A stretch of 64,000 nucleotides of DNA from JACDAE01 sp963744875 (GCA_963744875.1 CAVUVQ010000006.1:124001-188000), one strand, 5' to 3'. Positions 52,881 to 62,330 are shown, counted from the stretch's first letter. Numbers and translations are program-made. Notes: generated by a model not told the origin, from the letters alone.

Positions 52881-54497
52881 ATGGGTACCGATACAACTCC
52901 AACCGATATTACATGGTCCGAGGATCGCATCTTTCCACTATTTCAGCTTGCGCAGCATTTAGACGTATATAATGTCCATACTGCTTCACGTGATGTGCAG
53001 CTCTCCATTGCTACCCTCGTCGGGCTGATTAATCGTGTGCAGCCACGTGTCTATTTGTTAGATCGAGAACATGATGCATTCTGGTTGAAAGAGGCTCTTT
53101 CTTCTATCCCTCAGACGCTTTCCCCATTGACGCAGGTTGATATCCTACACGATCTTTTAACAAAATATCGTACTCTTGTGCAGGGGCTGGTTATTTATGA
53201 TCCCGCACTTATCGATACAGCCAACATTGCAACGATGATAGCGGCGCAGCGTAATGGCATTGCGGTCACGCCAGAACTGGCCCAGGAGTTGCAGCAAGCG
53301 TCGTTCAATCTGTCTATCCTGAGCGATCTTCGCGTTTATAAGTGGTCTAATCGTTTGCAGGTCTATCGTTGGGCAAAAGACAACTTACGTGATGGATCTT
53401 CGCCCAGGCTGGTGGCTGGTCTGGATCCCAATATCGCACTGGGGATACGTCCCTTTCTGGTTGCTACGCGAGCCTTTATCTACTGGCTTCATCCACTTAA
53501 CTTCCTGCCTGATCTAAGAGTGGGGTGGCTCTCCGAACGTCGCTTGATGCAGCAAATATTGCAGAGTTATGCGCCCAATACGACGGGTCATCTGGGCTGG
53601 TTTATTCAGGAAGGCTCCGGTGTAAGCATCGCCTCGCGTGCTGCTATTGCGGTCTTTGCCTCTGATTTCTCATCTAATCTGGAAGTATGGGGGAGTATGC
53701 ATACCATGCAACCAATGTTGCCGACTCCTCAATTGTCACTATCAGAGCCGAAAGCTGATAAGATCTATGTTTCGTTTACGATGAGTGAGGGGGATAATTT
53801 ACAGTATACGCAGGAGCGCTTTTTGACGTTGTGGCAGGATCAGAAACGTGGTGATATCCCTATTGGCTGGCCTATTCCTGCTGTTTTGCTTGAAGTAGCT
53901 CCTGCTTTGCTTGACTATTATGTGCGTACTGCGACTCCTGCTGATGAGTTTCTTGCCGGACCCAGCGGGGTTGGTTATATGTACCCTGCCGATTGGCCTA
54001 CCGGGAAGCTTCCTGCATATCTTGAACACACGGGTCGTTTAATGAAGAATATGAATCTGACAGTCTTGGAAGTGTTAGAGTCGAACTTTTGGCAGGATAT
54101 CGGCCTCGCATTGCGAGCTATTTTTAAAGGGTCGGGGATGGCATTGATAGATAAAAAGTTGCAGCGACTTTATGCGGAGAAATTGAAGGTGGCGGGTGTA
54201 CGAGGTATTGTAAGTGGTGGTGGGCGGAAAAATGCCAGTTGGAGCATGGTTTCTGGTGTGCCTGTGTATCAGAATCTGGGAATGGCCGGCAGTATTGACG
54301 AGGCGGTCGCTATGGTCAAAGAAGGGGTTGATGATTATAAGGGGCGTCCCGTATTTCTAAATTTGTATGTTTTAGCCTGGAAGATGACGCCAACGGATCT
54401 AAGCAAAGTTGTAGAAAAACTGGGTGCCGGATATGAAATCGTGACGCCGGGAACATTATTGGGGATGTTATCAATGCGGGGTTCGACGAGCACATAG
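52881..54497 (+). CDS. GxGYxYP-domain protein
   Basis: 538 residues. The signature GVGYMYPADWP (about residue 360) gives the name of the family, thought to be related to glycoside hydrolases or polysaccharide-associated proteins; FTMSEGDNLQYTQERF and VGWLSERRLMQQ-like segments also fit. There is no signal peptide, unusual for proteins of this kind, which are often exported. GGAGG lies 8 bases before the ATG. It follows the second rel gene by 27 bases and may be co-transcribed with it, but a functional link is not evident. Confidence 0.8.
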   Translation: MGTDTTPTDITWSEDRIFPLFQLAQHLDVYNVHTASRDVQLSIATLVGLINRVQPRVYLLDREHDAFWLKEALSSIPQTLSPLTQVDILHDLLTKYRTLVQGLVIYDPALIDTANIATMIAAQRNGIAVTPELAQELQQASFNLSILSDLRVYKWSNRLQVYRWAKDNLRDGSSPRLVAGLDPNIALGIRPFLVATRAFIYWLHPLNFLPDLRVGWLSERRLMQQILQSYAPNTTGHLGWFIQEGSGVSIASRAAIAVFASDFSSNLEVWGSMHTMQPMLPTPQLSLSEPKADKIYVSFTMSEGDNLQYTQERFLTLWQDQKRGDIPIGWPIPAVLLEVAPALLDYYVRTATPADEFLAGPSGVGYMYPADWPTGKLPAYLEHTGRLMKNMNLTVLEVLESNFWQDIGLALRAIFKGSGMALIDKKLQRLYAEKLKVAGVRGIVSGGGRKNASWSMVSGVPVYQNLGMAGSIDEAVAMVKEGVDDYKGRPVFLNLYVLAWKMTPTDLSKVVEKLGAGYEIVTPGTLLGMLSMRGSTST

Positions 54498-54537
54498 ATC
54501 GCGCTCCTACACCAGCTATCAGATGTAGGAGCGCGAT
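54498..54537. terminator. 14-base perfect hairpin after the GxGYxYP gene
   Basis: ATCGCGCTCCTACA (54498-54511) and TGTAGGAGCGCGAT (54524-54537) form a perfect stem around a 12-base loop, directly after the stop codon. The sequence belongs to the dispersed GTAGGRGCGC repeat family, followed by TTTATAAGCCCGCTTG. It probably serves as terminator between convergent genes. Confidence 0.8.
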
Positions 54538-54552
54538 TTATAAGCCCGCTTG

Positions 54553-54909
54553 TTAAGCCACGCTCTGGCGTGGCCTCCTCCATGCTCGATAGGTCACAAG
54601 ATGCCACAGCACAACCATTACAATCGCTCCAATAAGCGCCTTGAAAAGCGGTACGCCATAGAGGGTAATATCATCAGGGATATTAAGCTGAAACACACTG
54701 GTCATCAGCCAGATCCCCACCAGCGCGGCAAGGAATGCGCCCAGAACTCCTAGTGGGGCACGCCATCCCACAAGTGTCTCTGCAATAATGCCAATAACGG
54801 CAGCAATTACCCAGTAGATGAGCTGAGTCAGCGTTAACGTGAAATGCCAGTTAAAAGCGTTTCCTGACAATACAATCGTATCAGATAGTAACGTGTGGAA
54901 AGTCAACAT
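54553..54909 (-). CDS. GlsB/YeaQ/YmgE-family stress membrane protein
   Basis: A 118-residue protein with three membrane helices (about 30-48, 53-70 and 88-105). It has the Gly-rich second helix of the family (WVIAAVIGIIAETLVGWRAPLGVLGAFLAALVGIWL), resembling YeaQ/YmgE, transglycosylase-associated small proteins often induced in stress. The N-terminus is longer than usual. It stands alone, convergent with the GxGYxYP gene. Confidence 0.75.
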   Translation of the reverse strand: MLTFHTLLSDTIVLSGNAFNWHFTLTLTQLIYWVIAAVIGIIAETLVGWRAPLGVLGAFLAALVGIWLMTSVFQLNIPDDITLYGVPLFKALIGAIVMVVLWHLVTYRAWRRPRQSVA

Positions 54910-55053
54910 ATGTATTCTCCTCCAAAGTGTTTTGCATTAGATTTAGATATGTCATTGAAGTAGACTGATCTATTTAGTATCACCATACCTGGATTATGCT
55001 AAAATGACAAGTCAGCAATAAAAAGTCTCAGCGTTCTTTCACTCAATGCTCAG

Positions 55054-55128
55054 CTTTCTAAGCATCGCATTCTGTAATCGCTATAAGGCAACTTTCCAAG
55101 CATCGCATTCTGTAGTCGTTGCAAGGGG
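55054..55128. repeat. Imperfect 38-base tandem duplication
   Basis: CTTTCTAAGCATCGCATTCT (from 55054) and CTTTCCAAGCATCGCATTCT (from 55092) begin two consecutive copies of about 38 bases, differing at a few positions. It lies in the intergenic region 54910-55254, where the only other signal is the promoter at 55186. Confidence 0.8.
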
Positions 55129-55185
55129 TTGCTACGTATTAGAGTATAGAGGATTTTTCCAGTACCTTCTCGAAAGGAAGTGCTC

Positions 55186-55215
55186 TTACAAGTCTTACCA
55201 TGCGTGCGTTATAAT
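55186..55215 (+). promoter_or_regulatory. Candidate promoter for the small membrane protein operon
   Basis: TTACAA (55186-55191), 18-base spacer, perfect TATAAT (55210-55215), 40 bases before the ATG at 55255. Confidence 0.55.
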
Positions 55216-55254
55216 GAGATCAAATTACTTCAGCTTTATATTGGGAGGTATAAT

Positions 55255-55728
55255 ATGCAAACTGCAAAACGCTACCTGATTATCGTAGGGATAGCTCTGG
55301 CGGTTGTTATCATTGGTGGCCTGATCATATCCGCTATCTTTCACGTGCTCCTCGCGGTGCTCTACGTGTTTTTGATTCTGCTCGCGACTTTGCTGATTGC
55401 CGCGATGTTGTTTCAGATCTATTCTATTCTCATGCTCGTTCGTACCGTCACGACGGTGCGTAATGAGATCAAACCCTTGCTGGTCTCTGTACAAGAGACG
55501 GTTGGTATCGTGAAAGATACCGTGCAAACGGCAGGCCATACCGCTTCAACGATTGGCTCGGCTGCTCAATTGACACGTGAAATTGCTGTCGCTCCTGGCG
55601 TGCGTGCGGTGGCTGCCGTAGTCGCTGGTCAACAAATGTTACGCGTGTTCTTTGGGAAAGGACATGTTGCACAGCGGGCGGAACTACGGCGCAAAGAGCA
55701 AATGGAAGCGCTCGCGAGGGGAGAATAA
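55255..55728 (+). CDS. Small membrane protein of unknown function
   Basis: 157 residues. Two N-terminal membrane helices (about 7-30 and 33-62) are followed by a helical region with repeated VxxTVxxVxxxxKPLL-type heptads (VRTVTTVRNEIKPLLVSVQETVGIVKDTVQTA) and a basic C-terminus. The layout resembles YtxH/DUF948-like small envelope proteins, but the family is not certain. The open frame starts at 55180; the ATG at 55255 has GGAGG at 55244-55248 and is preferred. The next gene follows after 2 bases. Confidence 0.65.
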   Translation: MQTAKRYLIIVGIALAVVIIGGLIISAIFHVLLAVLYVFLILLATLLIAAMLFQIYSILMLVRTVTTVRNEIKPLLVSVQETVGIVKDTVQTAGHTASTIGSAAQLTREIAVAPGVRAVAAVVAGQQMLRVFFGKGHVAQRAELRRKEQMEALARGE

Positions 55729-55730
55729 CC

Positions 55731-56300
55731 ATGGTGTTACTTGATGTAGATCCCGTTCTGGCTGGTTTTGGACAGACAGCAGCGATTATCATTTGCCTGG
55801 TCCTTCTTGTCTTTATTCTTATTACCGTTGCTCTTGCTCTAGGAATGGTGTTTGCAACATCCTGGGTAAAGGAGAAGGCCGAACTGGTGAAGATGCTGCG
55901 CCCAACGGTTGATAGTGTGAACAAGACATCCGAAGCTGCAATACAGGGACAGCCGCCTGCTGATGATAAAAATGCTATCATCCGCACGATCGCAAAGGTT
56001 CCGGCTGGTATGCATACAGCCGATAAAAAGGTTGATGAGGCGACGGATAAGGTTGCCCATGGCGTGATCGAGTTTCGGGCACGCACCCTCCAGGTACAGA
56101 CGGTCGTCAAGGCTTTTCTGTTTCCCAAGGCAGGCGTGCAGTCAGATAAACCAGCGGTAATGGAAGAAGGCCTGGAATTTAACAGTCCGGGTTATCGGAA
56201 ATTGATGAAAGAGAAGGTTTTGCCGGATGCCACAGAGCCTGAAATAGGCAATGGGCAAGCGGTAGCAGCCTCACAACTGAGAGATGTCTCTGTTCGTTGA
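55731..56300 (+). CDS. Membrane protein of unknown function, second gene of a small operon
   Basis: 189 residues with one N-terminal membrane helix (about 18-43), then a charged helical region (KEKAELVKMLRPTVDSVNKTSEAA) and a Pro-containing C-terminus. It starts 2 bases after the previous gene and overlaps the MFS transporter by 17 bases, so the three genes form one translational unit. A helical C-terminus like that of its neighbour suggests the two proteins interact. I cannot name a family. Confidence 0.6.
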   Translation: MVLLDVDPVLAGFGQTAAIIICLVLLVFILITVALALGMVFATSWVKEKAELVKMLRPTVDSVNKTSEAAIQGQPPADDKNAIIRTIAKVPAGMHTADKKVDEATDKVAHGVIEFRARTLQVQTVVKAFLFPKAGVQSDKPAVMEEGLEFNSPGYRKLMKEKVLPDATEPEIGNGQAVAASQLRDVSVR

Positions 56301-57651
56301 GTACATCCGGCAGTTTGCACGCTTCCAACGTAACGCACGTCTCTACCTGATTTGTAGCGCGTTGAGTAGTGTCACTACTGGTATTATCCTGGTTCTATAC
56401 AACCTGTACCTGGGGGCGCTAGGCTATGGCACGGACTTTATTGGCCTGGCGCTCTTTGCTGTTGCGCTGGGTGCCGGGCTGATGATCTTTCCTGCTGGCC
56501 TATGCGTGGATCGCTTAAGCGGCAGGTTCATTCTCATCTGGGCCAGCGTCTTCATAGGGATTGCTGGCATCGGGCAGTTTCTGTTGCGCCAACCCGTTCC
56601 CCTTCTGATCAGCGATTTTCTGGCGGGGGCCGCAGGTGCTTTTATCCTCGTTCTGAATGCTCCCTTCCTGACGCGTTATAGCACATCTGGCGAACGCTCC
56701 CTCTTATTTAGCTTCAATATTGTGGTTACCCTGGCTACCACTGTGCTTGGCGAGCTACTAGGCGGTTTCTTGCCCGGCTGGTTCCAGAGCACCTCCTGGT
56801 TGATGGCACCCTTACCCCCATGGCTTGCACCCTTTCTGGCTCAGCAGACAGAGCCACGTGCCTACCAGTTTGCCTTAATGTTTGCCGGTATCATTGCGGT
56901 CCCAAGTTTCATTCCTGTATTTATGATGAGCAATGAACGGCCCACTCCTGTCGCTCCATCTACTGAACCGCGTAAAGAGCGTGTACCAATACGCATGCTG
57001 CTTATGCATTGGTGGCGGCAAGTAGAGATGCGAGCGGTGCTGTTCAGTCCCCTAACGGCTTTGTTGCTGGTAGTTGTGCTGATTAGCCTGGGCAGGGGAT
57101 TTTTCTTGCCCTATTTTAATCTTTATTTCGTCAAGCATCTGGGAGCGTCACCCGCCCTCTTCGGTATCATCGACGGTACTGCTAATGCCCTGACCGCCCT
57201 CCTCACCCTCGGTGCACCCTGGCTGGCTGCGCGTATTGGAAAGATCAACACAATTGCCATAACACGCCTGATTGGTATCCCTCTATTATTGGCAATTGGT
57301 CTGACGGGTATGCTTCCACTTGCCGTAATCCTCTATCCTTTGCGTCAGGGTATAACGGACATGTCGAGTGGCATCTTTCAGGTCTTTTTTATGGAGGAAG
57401 TACCAGCGCAACGCCGCGGACTTGCCAACAGTGGCTTCCAGGCGGCTGATCAGGTAGGTGCAGCCCTTACAACACCCCTGGGTGGCCTTATCATCGCGCA
57501 CATGGGATATCAGCCCGTGTTTATGATTGGAGCTGTGGTGTACGCTGTAGCGTTCTCTGTGTTGTGGTTCAGGTTCAGGCATTTTGAGAGGATGCATGGC
57601 AGCGATAGAGAAAATGAGAAGCGTGAGGTTGTGTCTGGCAAGCCACATTGA
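56284..57651 (+). CDS. MFS transporter
   Basis: A 455-residue protein with about twelve membrane helices. Helix-loop motifs such as GAGLMIFPAGLCVDRLSGRFILIWASVF (the MFS 2-3 loop) and the repeat after the central loop (YFNLYFVKHLGASPALFGIIDGT) identify the superfamily. The central cytoplasmic loop (RPTPVAPSTEPRKERVP) divides two six-helix halves. Substrate not determinable; the architecture is that of small drug/metabolite exporters. It starts inside the preceding gene. Confidence 0.9.
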   Translation: MSLFVEYIRQFARFQRNARLYLICSALSSVTTGIILVLYNLYLGALGYGTDFIGLALFAVALGAGLMIFPAGLCVDRLSGRFILIWASVFIGIAGIGQFLLRQPVPLLISDFLAGAAGAFILVLNAPFLTRYSTSGERSLLFSFNIVVTLATTVLGELLGGFLPGWFQSTSWLMAPLPPWLAPFLAQQTEPRAYQFALMFAGIIAVPSFIPVFMMSNERPTPVAPSTEPRKERVPIRMLLMHWWRQVEMRAVLFSPLTALLLVVVLISLGRGFFLPYFNLYFVKHLGASPALFGIIDGTANALTALLTLGAPWLAARIGKINTIAITRLIGIPLLLAIGLTGMLPLAVILYPLRQGITDMSSGIFQVFFMEEVPAQRRGLANSGFQAADQVGAALTTPLGGLIIAHMGYQPVFMIGAVVYAVAFSVLWFRFRHFERMHGSDRENEKREVVSGKPH

Positions 57652-57720
57652 GAAGATAAAATGATGTTTGATGGATAATTACTACCACGAGTTTATTCTC
57701 TTGTGCATCTCATATCCCCT

Positions 57721-57765
57721 CTGTAGGGGCGCGATGAGCGGAGCGAATAAGCCCGCGCGACCAAC
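57721..57765. repeat. Dispersed repeat fragment GTAGGGGCGCGATGAGCGG
   Basis: CTGTAGGGGCGCGATGAGCG followed by AATAAGCCCGCGCG: the GTAGGGGCGCG core and the AAGCCCG end match other copies in the window, while the middle is different. Confidence 0.6.
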
Positions 57766-57785
57766 AGAGAACCTCTTTTTACCCA

Positions 57786-57814
57786 TTGACAATTCCACCC
57801 TGGAATGCTATATT
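57786..57814 (+). promoter_or_regulatory. Promoter of the RHH-VOC gene
   Basis: TTGACA (57786-57791), 17-base spacer, TATATT (57809-57814). A palindromic operator starts at the last base of the -10 hexamer. Confidence 0.75.
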
Positions 57815-57837
57815 GCTAATATGCTAGCATTTTAGCA
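57814..57837. promoter_or_regulatory. Near-perfect palindromic operator
   Basis: TGCTAATATGCTAGCATTTT followed by AGCA is a 24-base palindrome with one mismatched pair, centred on ATGCTAGCAT. It covers the start of transcription of a gene that encodes a ribbon-helix-helix protein, a family that binds such palindromes, so autorepression is likely. Confidence 0.7.
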
Positions 57838-57866
57838 TGTTCATACACTAGCAAGGAGATAGAGAG

Positions 57867-58417
57867 ATGAAAGAAGACAAGCAACAATTTAATGTGTATT
57901 TGACCTCTGGCATCATCAAACAGATCAAACATCGCTCCATCGACGAGCAGCTTTCTCTATCCGACCTTGTCGAGAAAGTGTTTACGGCCTGGTTATCACA
58001 AACAGCAGAGGATGCCCATTCAGAAACACAGCCGCAAGTCGCAAGAGAAAATTGCAGTAACCTTACAGCCAATGCTCCATGTCGACGATATGGGGAAAGC
58101 CGTAGATTTTTATAGCAAGCTTGGGCGCTACAATCCTGAATGGGAGCCGTGATGGTGACTGGACTTTGCTTCGTTTTGGTAGTACCGAGCTTGGTTTACT
58201 GGCGCATCCAGCTAATCCAGAGCAGAACGAAGGTAAAGTTGAACTCAATTTTGAATATCCTGCCTCGTTGGAGGAATTAGAAGAAAAGTTACGTGAAGCT
58301 GGTGTGACTATCGTACGTCCGGCGGGTGATGAAGGATTTGGCTATCAGCTCCAGCTCGAAGGTCCCGATGGGATGCTCGTGAAAATTAATCAGATCGATC
58401 CTGAACTTTACCGTTAA
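57867..58417 (+). pseudogene. RHH (CopG-type)-VOC (glyoxalase-like) fusion gene with two +1 frameshifts
   Basis: The start at 57867 has AAGGAGATAGAG upstream. The first 60 residues read as a ribbon-helix-helix domain (QFNVYLTSGIIKQIKHRSIDEQLSLSDLVEKVFTAWL). Removing one A from AAAA (58048-58051) gives LQPMLHVDDMGKAVDFYSKLG in the next frame, and removing one G from GGG (58123-58125) gives the rest of a glyoxalase-like domain (DWTLLRFGSTELGLLAHPAN, FGYQLQLEGPDGMLVKINQ). The joined product is 182 residues. If the frameshifts are real the regulator part (about 60 residues) may still be made; if they are errors, the protein is intact. Confidence 0.75.
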
Positions 58418-58420
58418 CAC

Positions 58421-58462
58421 AAAGGTGCCTGCTCGTTGCATTTCAAATGAGCAGGCACCTTT
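58421..58462. terminator. Bidirectional intrinsic terminator
   Basis: AAAGGTGCCTGCTC (58421-58434) and GAGCAGGCACCTTT (58449-58462) form a perfect 14-base stem with a 14-base loop, flanked by A and T runs. It lies directly after the VOC gene and 15 bases from the stop of the minus-strand ORF that ends at 58478. Confidence 0.9.
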
Positions 58463-58477
58463 GGGTGTGAAGTAGTG

Positions 58478-58590
58478 TTACTGAGCGTTTACTTCTGACT
58501 CTTTCACCTCTGGTTCAAACGAGGTGGGTTTTTCGTAGATTTCTCCTACAGGCTCAGCCGCCGTATAGTTGGCAACGGAAGCTTCTGGCT
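58478..58590 (-). pseudogene. Remnant 3' end of a small gene
   Basis: A minus-strand frame ending at the TAA 58478-58480, just before a bidirectional terminator. It reads ANYTAAEPVGEIYEKPTSFE near the end and PEVKESEVNAQ at the C-terminus. Upstream it runs into the transposase remnant, so its 5' part is missing. YEKP-type tails are seen in short precursor peptides, but no family can be assigned. Confidence 0.4.
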
Positions 58591-58591
58591 C

Positions 58592-58891
58592 ATGAAGAAA
58601 ACCATGTATCTGGTAGCCTGGACTGCCATTTGTATGGAGACGGAGTGGGCGAAGATCTATGAGCGATTGGTTCCACTGAAATGCCACTACGATGAAAAGC
58701 TTCAAGTTTACAAAGGGAAAGGAACTGTTCTAGGGAGAATTGCAGGACAGCTCATTCTCGCCCCTGGAGCCAAGCCTCTAGAGCCTCAATTGTACGATGC
58801 CGAAGTGCATAGAAAACATCGGACTGGTCAGTATCAAGTTGACCGCTCTCGGAAAGTCGCTAACCAGGTGGTGCAACGGCCTGCAAAGTAG
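58592..58891 (+). pseudogene. IS110-family transposase 3' fragment
   Basis: 99 residues resembling the C-terminal region of IS110/IS116-type transposases (WTAICMETEWAKIYERLVPLKCHYDEKLQVYKGKGTVLGRIAGQL). It lacks the catalytic N-terminus and is broken in the middle of the C-terminal part, so it is a dead remnant. It sits inside the gene whose 3' end is at 58478. Confidence 0.65.
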
Positions 58892-59113
58892 GCTTTTCAA
58901 AGCTCATCTGTAAAAAAATTACATACGTATTAACTGTGAAAAACTGTGGTTATATAGCTGCGTTTCTATGTATTATACTCTTCTGTTGAACCGACGTTTT
59001 AAGCCAGTTTGATGGAGGGGAAATAGTGGACGTTGAGCATGAATATACCATATAACAAAAATTATGTGGTATACATATTTCCGCGTCAGAATCATACAAC
59101 TAAGTCAGTAACT

Positions 59114-62100
59114 CTAAGATTTTTGAGGATGAGCTAGACGTTGATAAAACTTCTGGAGAGAAGGCCCAGGTCTGGCTCCTAATTGCTCATCTAATTCTCG
59201 ACGACACTGTTGGTACTGCCGCAAGGCCTGATCGCGTTTTCCCTGGCGCGAATAACAACGCATGATCCCATAATGCGCTGCTTCTAAGCATGGGTCGAGT
59301 GTCAGCAGATGCTGCCAGCGCTGGAGGCTCTCTTCCCACGCATCACGATGCCAAGCAAGCATTGCAAGTTGTTGACATGCCTCCATCATTGACTGGTGCA
59401 ATGCATCACGACGTGCACTACACCAGTCACTATAAAACGCTTCTGCGTACTTTCCACGATACAGCTCAACCATCTTTATATACGCCTGCTCTGCCTGCTC
59501 GTTATCATCTTCTTCGAGAGCAGCATTGGCGAGACGCTTATACTCTTCAAATGTCGTCACATCGTACCAGAATTGGCCATATAACGCGTGGAGATTAAGT
59601 TGGTAGAGGCCCGATTGATAAACCAGGGCTGTCTCACCGAGAACCTGGCGGACGCAATACACGGTCGAGCGGAATGTCTGGTTGAGGATCTCATCGTCGT
59701 CAGATTCTGGCGAGAGAGTAGAAATGATCCGGTCTTTGCGCAGCGGTTGTTTGCTCTCCAATAAAAAGAAGAAGAGTTCCAGTGCTCTGGCTCTGCGCCA
59801 ACCTGTCACCGTGTTTCCATCGAGTAAAACTACTGGCTCTCCGAGCGCATGGATACACAACCGCTTAGGAGGAAGGACATTGATCTCAGAAGCTTCTTGT
59901 TGTTTGCCATTTTCTTGGAGGAATGGTTGCAAAAGCGGGTAATTCTGGAGTTCTCCTTTAATAGAGTAGTCGTGGTTTCCCTGCGTATTGAGGATCTGCA
60001 CTTGCTGAAGAGCATTTCTCATTAGCGCTCGTTGGCCCTGTGCCAGTCTACAAGCAGCGAGCCGCATCAGTGCTTGCACTTGTAACCATTGGATGCCGCT
60101 CTCACTTGTCAGATCGGCTACTTGCTGAAGGGTTTCCTCTGCTTTGTCATAGTGCTGCTCGGCCAGAAAAATGGTCCCGTACACGAGTTGTTGGAAAACA
60201 TGTTCATAGCTGCGTGCTTCCTGCGTTTGCAAAACCATCTGATCGAGTAAAGATCGAGCAGTGTATCGCTCACCGAGTTGGAGATAAGCAAGAGCGAGCA
60301 TACCTAATGTATCGTTGAGTAAGTATCGATCTTCCAGTTGGCGTGCTATATCAAGCGCCTCTTGGAAGTGCTTCAGCGCTTGTGGCGTGTCCTGACATGC
60401 CAGGGTGACTTCGCCGAGGCCGACAAGGGCATATGCTTGACTACTCAGAAAGGAAGGTGATTTTTGAGTGAGCCGTAATACGTTCTGGAAAGCTGTCTCT
60501 GCTTCCTCTGTAAAACCTTGGCGAAGTTTGAGCAAACCGAAGCCAATAAGATTGTTCATGATTTTTTGCGGTTGGCCAAGGCGATCCTGAATTACGCGAA
60601 CACAATGACGATGATGCTCGGCAACCATATAATTTCCTGCCCAGGTATAAGCAGTGGCCAATTGGTGATGGAGTTCTCCAACGAGTTCCCCCTCGCGCTG
60701 GGAGTGACACAATTGGAGGGCTTGCTGAAAATGGTCAATTCCTTTATGAATGGGTTGACCACTCAAGATGCTACAAATTCCCCCTTGTTGATGGGCGACG
60801 AGAAGGAGCCTTCGTTCATCAAGAGGTAATAACCCCAGCGCCTCCTGAAAAAATTCCTGCGCGTGCCGATATGCTCCTTGCTGGAGGAAAAACTTTCCCT
60901 GAACTATGGCGAGCTCGGCGCGGATGAGAAGGTGTTCTGAGTTTCGTCAGCGTGGTGACCAGGTGTTTTGCCTGCTCGAAACATCTACGGGCGCGGGCCA
61001 CATCTCCCCTTCGTAGATAGGTGTTCGCCTGAATGAGGAGGAGTCGAGGATGGTGTTCCATGGTTTGAAGAGTGAGGCTGTCCAATCCATGCAATACGAG
61101 CTCACTTTGCCCCTGATCAATCAAGAAAGGACTGGCTTCCAACAGGATTTCAGCGACCAAATCGTGTGCCTGAACCTCTAAAGCATGGGTAAGGGCAGTC
61201 TGGTAGTTATGAATCTGATAACATAAAATGGCGATACGTTGATGGAGGGAACGAGCAGTTTTTTGCTCATGCAAACGAAGTTGTTCCTGGAAAAGCTGAC
61301 GTAAGGTAGGATGGCAATAGTAGATGAGCTTTCCTTCTTTATAGGTACGGGTAACAAATAAGCCCTGGCGCTCAGCACGTTCTAGAAGAGTTACTGTCGT
61401 GGATGTATTGAGAAGAGCATCACAAAATGTTGGAGTAAGTTGATCCAGGAAAGCCGTTTCCTTCAGCAAGGTATAAATAGCAGTTTCGTCGCGAAACACA
61501 TCTGTAATAACAAACTCCAGAAGCTGCTTGATGTCGGTAAAAGGTGCTTCCTGAGCATTTCTCTGTGAGGGCATGAACGCTTCAAAGGAAGCCTTGCCAA
61601 GTCGAGATGCCAGAAGCATCCCGGCGATCCAACCGTCGAAGGTAGTAACAAGCTGTGCAGCTTCTTCTTCTGAGAATGCTGGCAGGTTTTGCTTGTGAGC
61701 GAGGTTGTATACCTCCTGAATGGAAAATCGGAGGCTCTCACTCCCTAGTCCGAAGAGCTGACTATGGGCAACGAAAGAGGCGAGTTCCAGGTTTGGCAGA
61801 GCACGGCTCTCGACTACTACCTGGCACTGGGATGGGAGACGCTTTAGCAACTGGTTCATCACCTTGTTGATTGGCAATATATCGTTGACCTCTTGATAGT
61901 TGCAAAGCACCAGTATCCAGGGATTTGGAATAGTAGTTGTTAGGATATTCATGAGTGCATCTATAAGCATCTCCGAAGGTGTTTCCTCCTGGACATTACT
62001 CACCTTCAACCAGGCGTCCACTTGAGAAGCAGCGTCTGGGAAACGCTGGCAGATGCTGGATAGGAGCGCTGTGAGGAAGGCTGAGCATTGTTGATCGCTA

Positions 62101-62330
62101 CGATCAAGGGTCAACCAGCAGGAAGGGGAAGCCAGACGTTGGAGGGTATCCAGCAGCAGTGTGGTTTTGCCGTAGCCTGCGGGTGCACAAAGAAGCACCA
62201 GCCGATAAGGCGAGAATGTGCGAGTATTCGTGCTTGAGTTGAGTGCCTCGCTAAGAGTCTGTGAAAGCAGTTTACGATGCAGATGCATTGGAGGTAAGGA
62301 TGGAGCGAGTATCTTCCGTGAAATAGCCAT
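59114..62330 (-). pseudogene. MalT-like ATPase-TPR-BTAD regulator, split by one +1 frameshift
   Basis: Two minus-strand frames (60819-62357 and 59114-60766) read as one protein of about 1071 residues when one T (plus strand) is removed from TTT at 60942-60944. N-terminal STAND ATPase: Walker A CAPAGYGKTTLLLDTL (near residue 60). Central TPR repeats (AQALQLC.., ALVGLGEVTLACQ). C-terminal winged-helix and bacterial transcriptional activator domain (PEAFYSDWCSARRDALHQSMMEACQQLA; GPSLQKFYQRL). Start: ATG at 62330, with AGGAG at 62335-62339. Both halves retain an open frame, so the break may be an artefact; if real, two separate fragments would be made. Confidence 0.8.
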
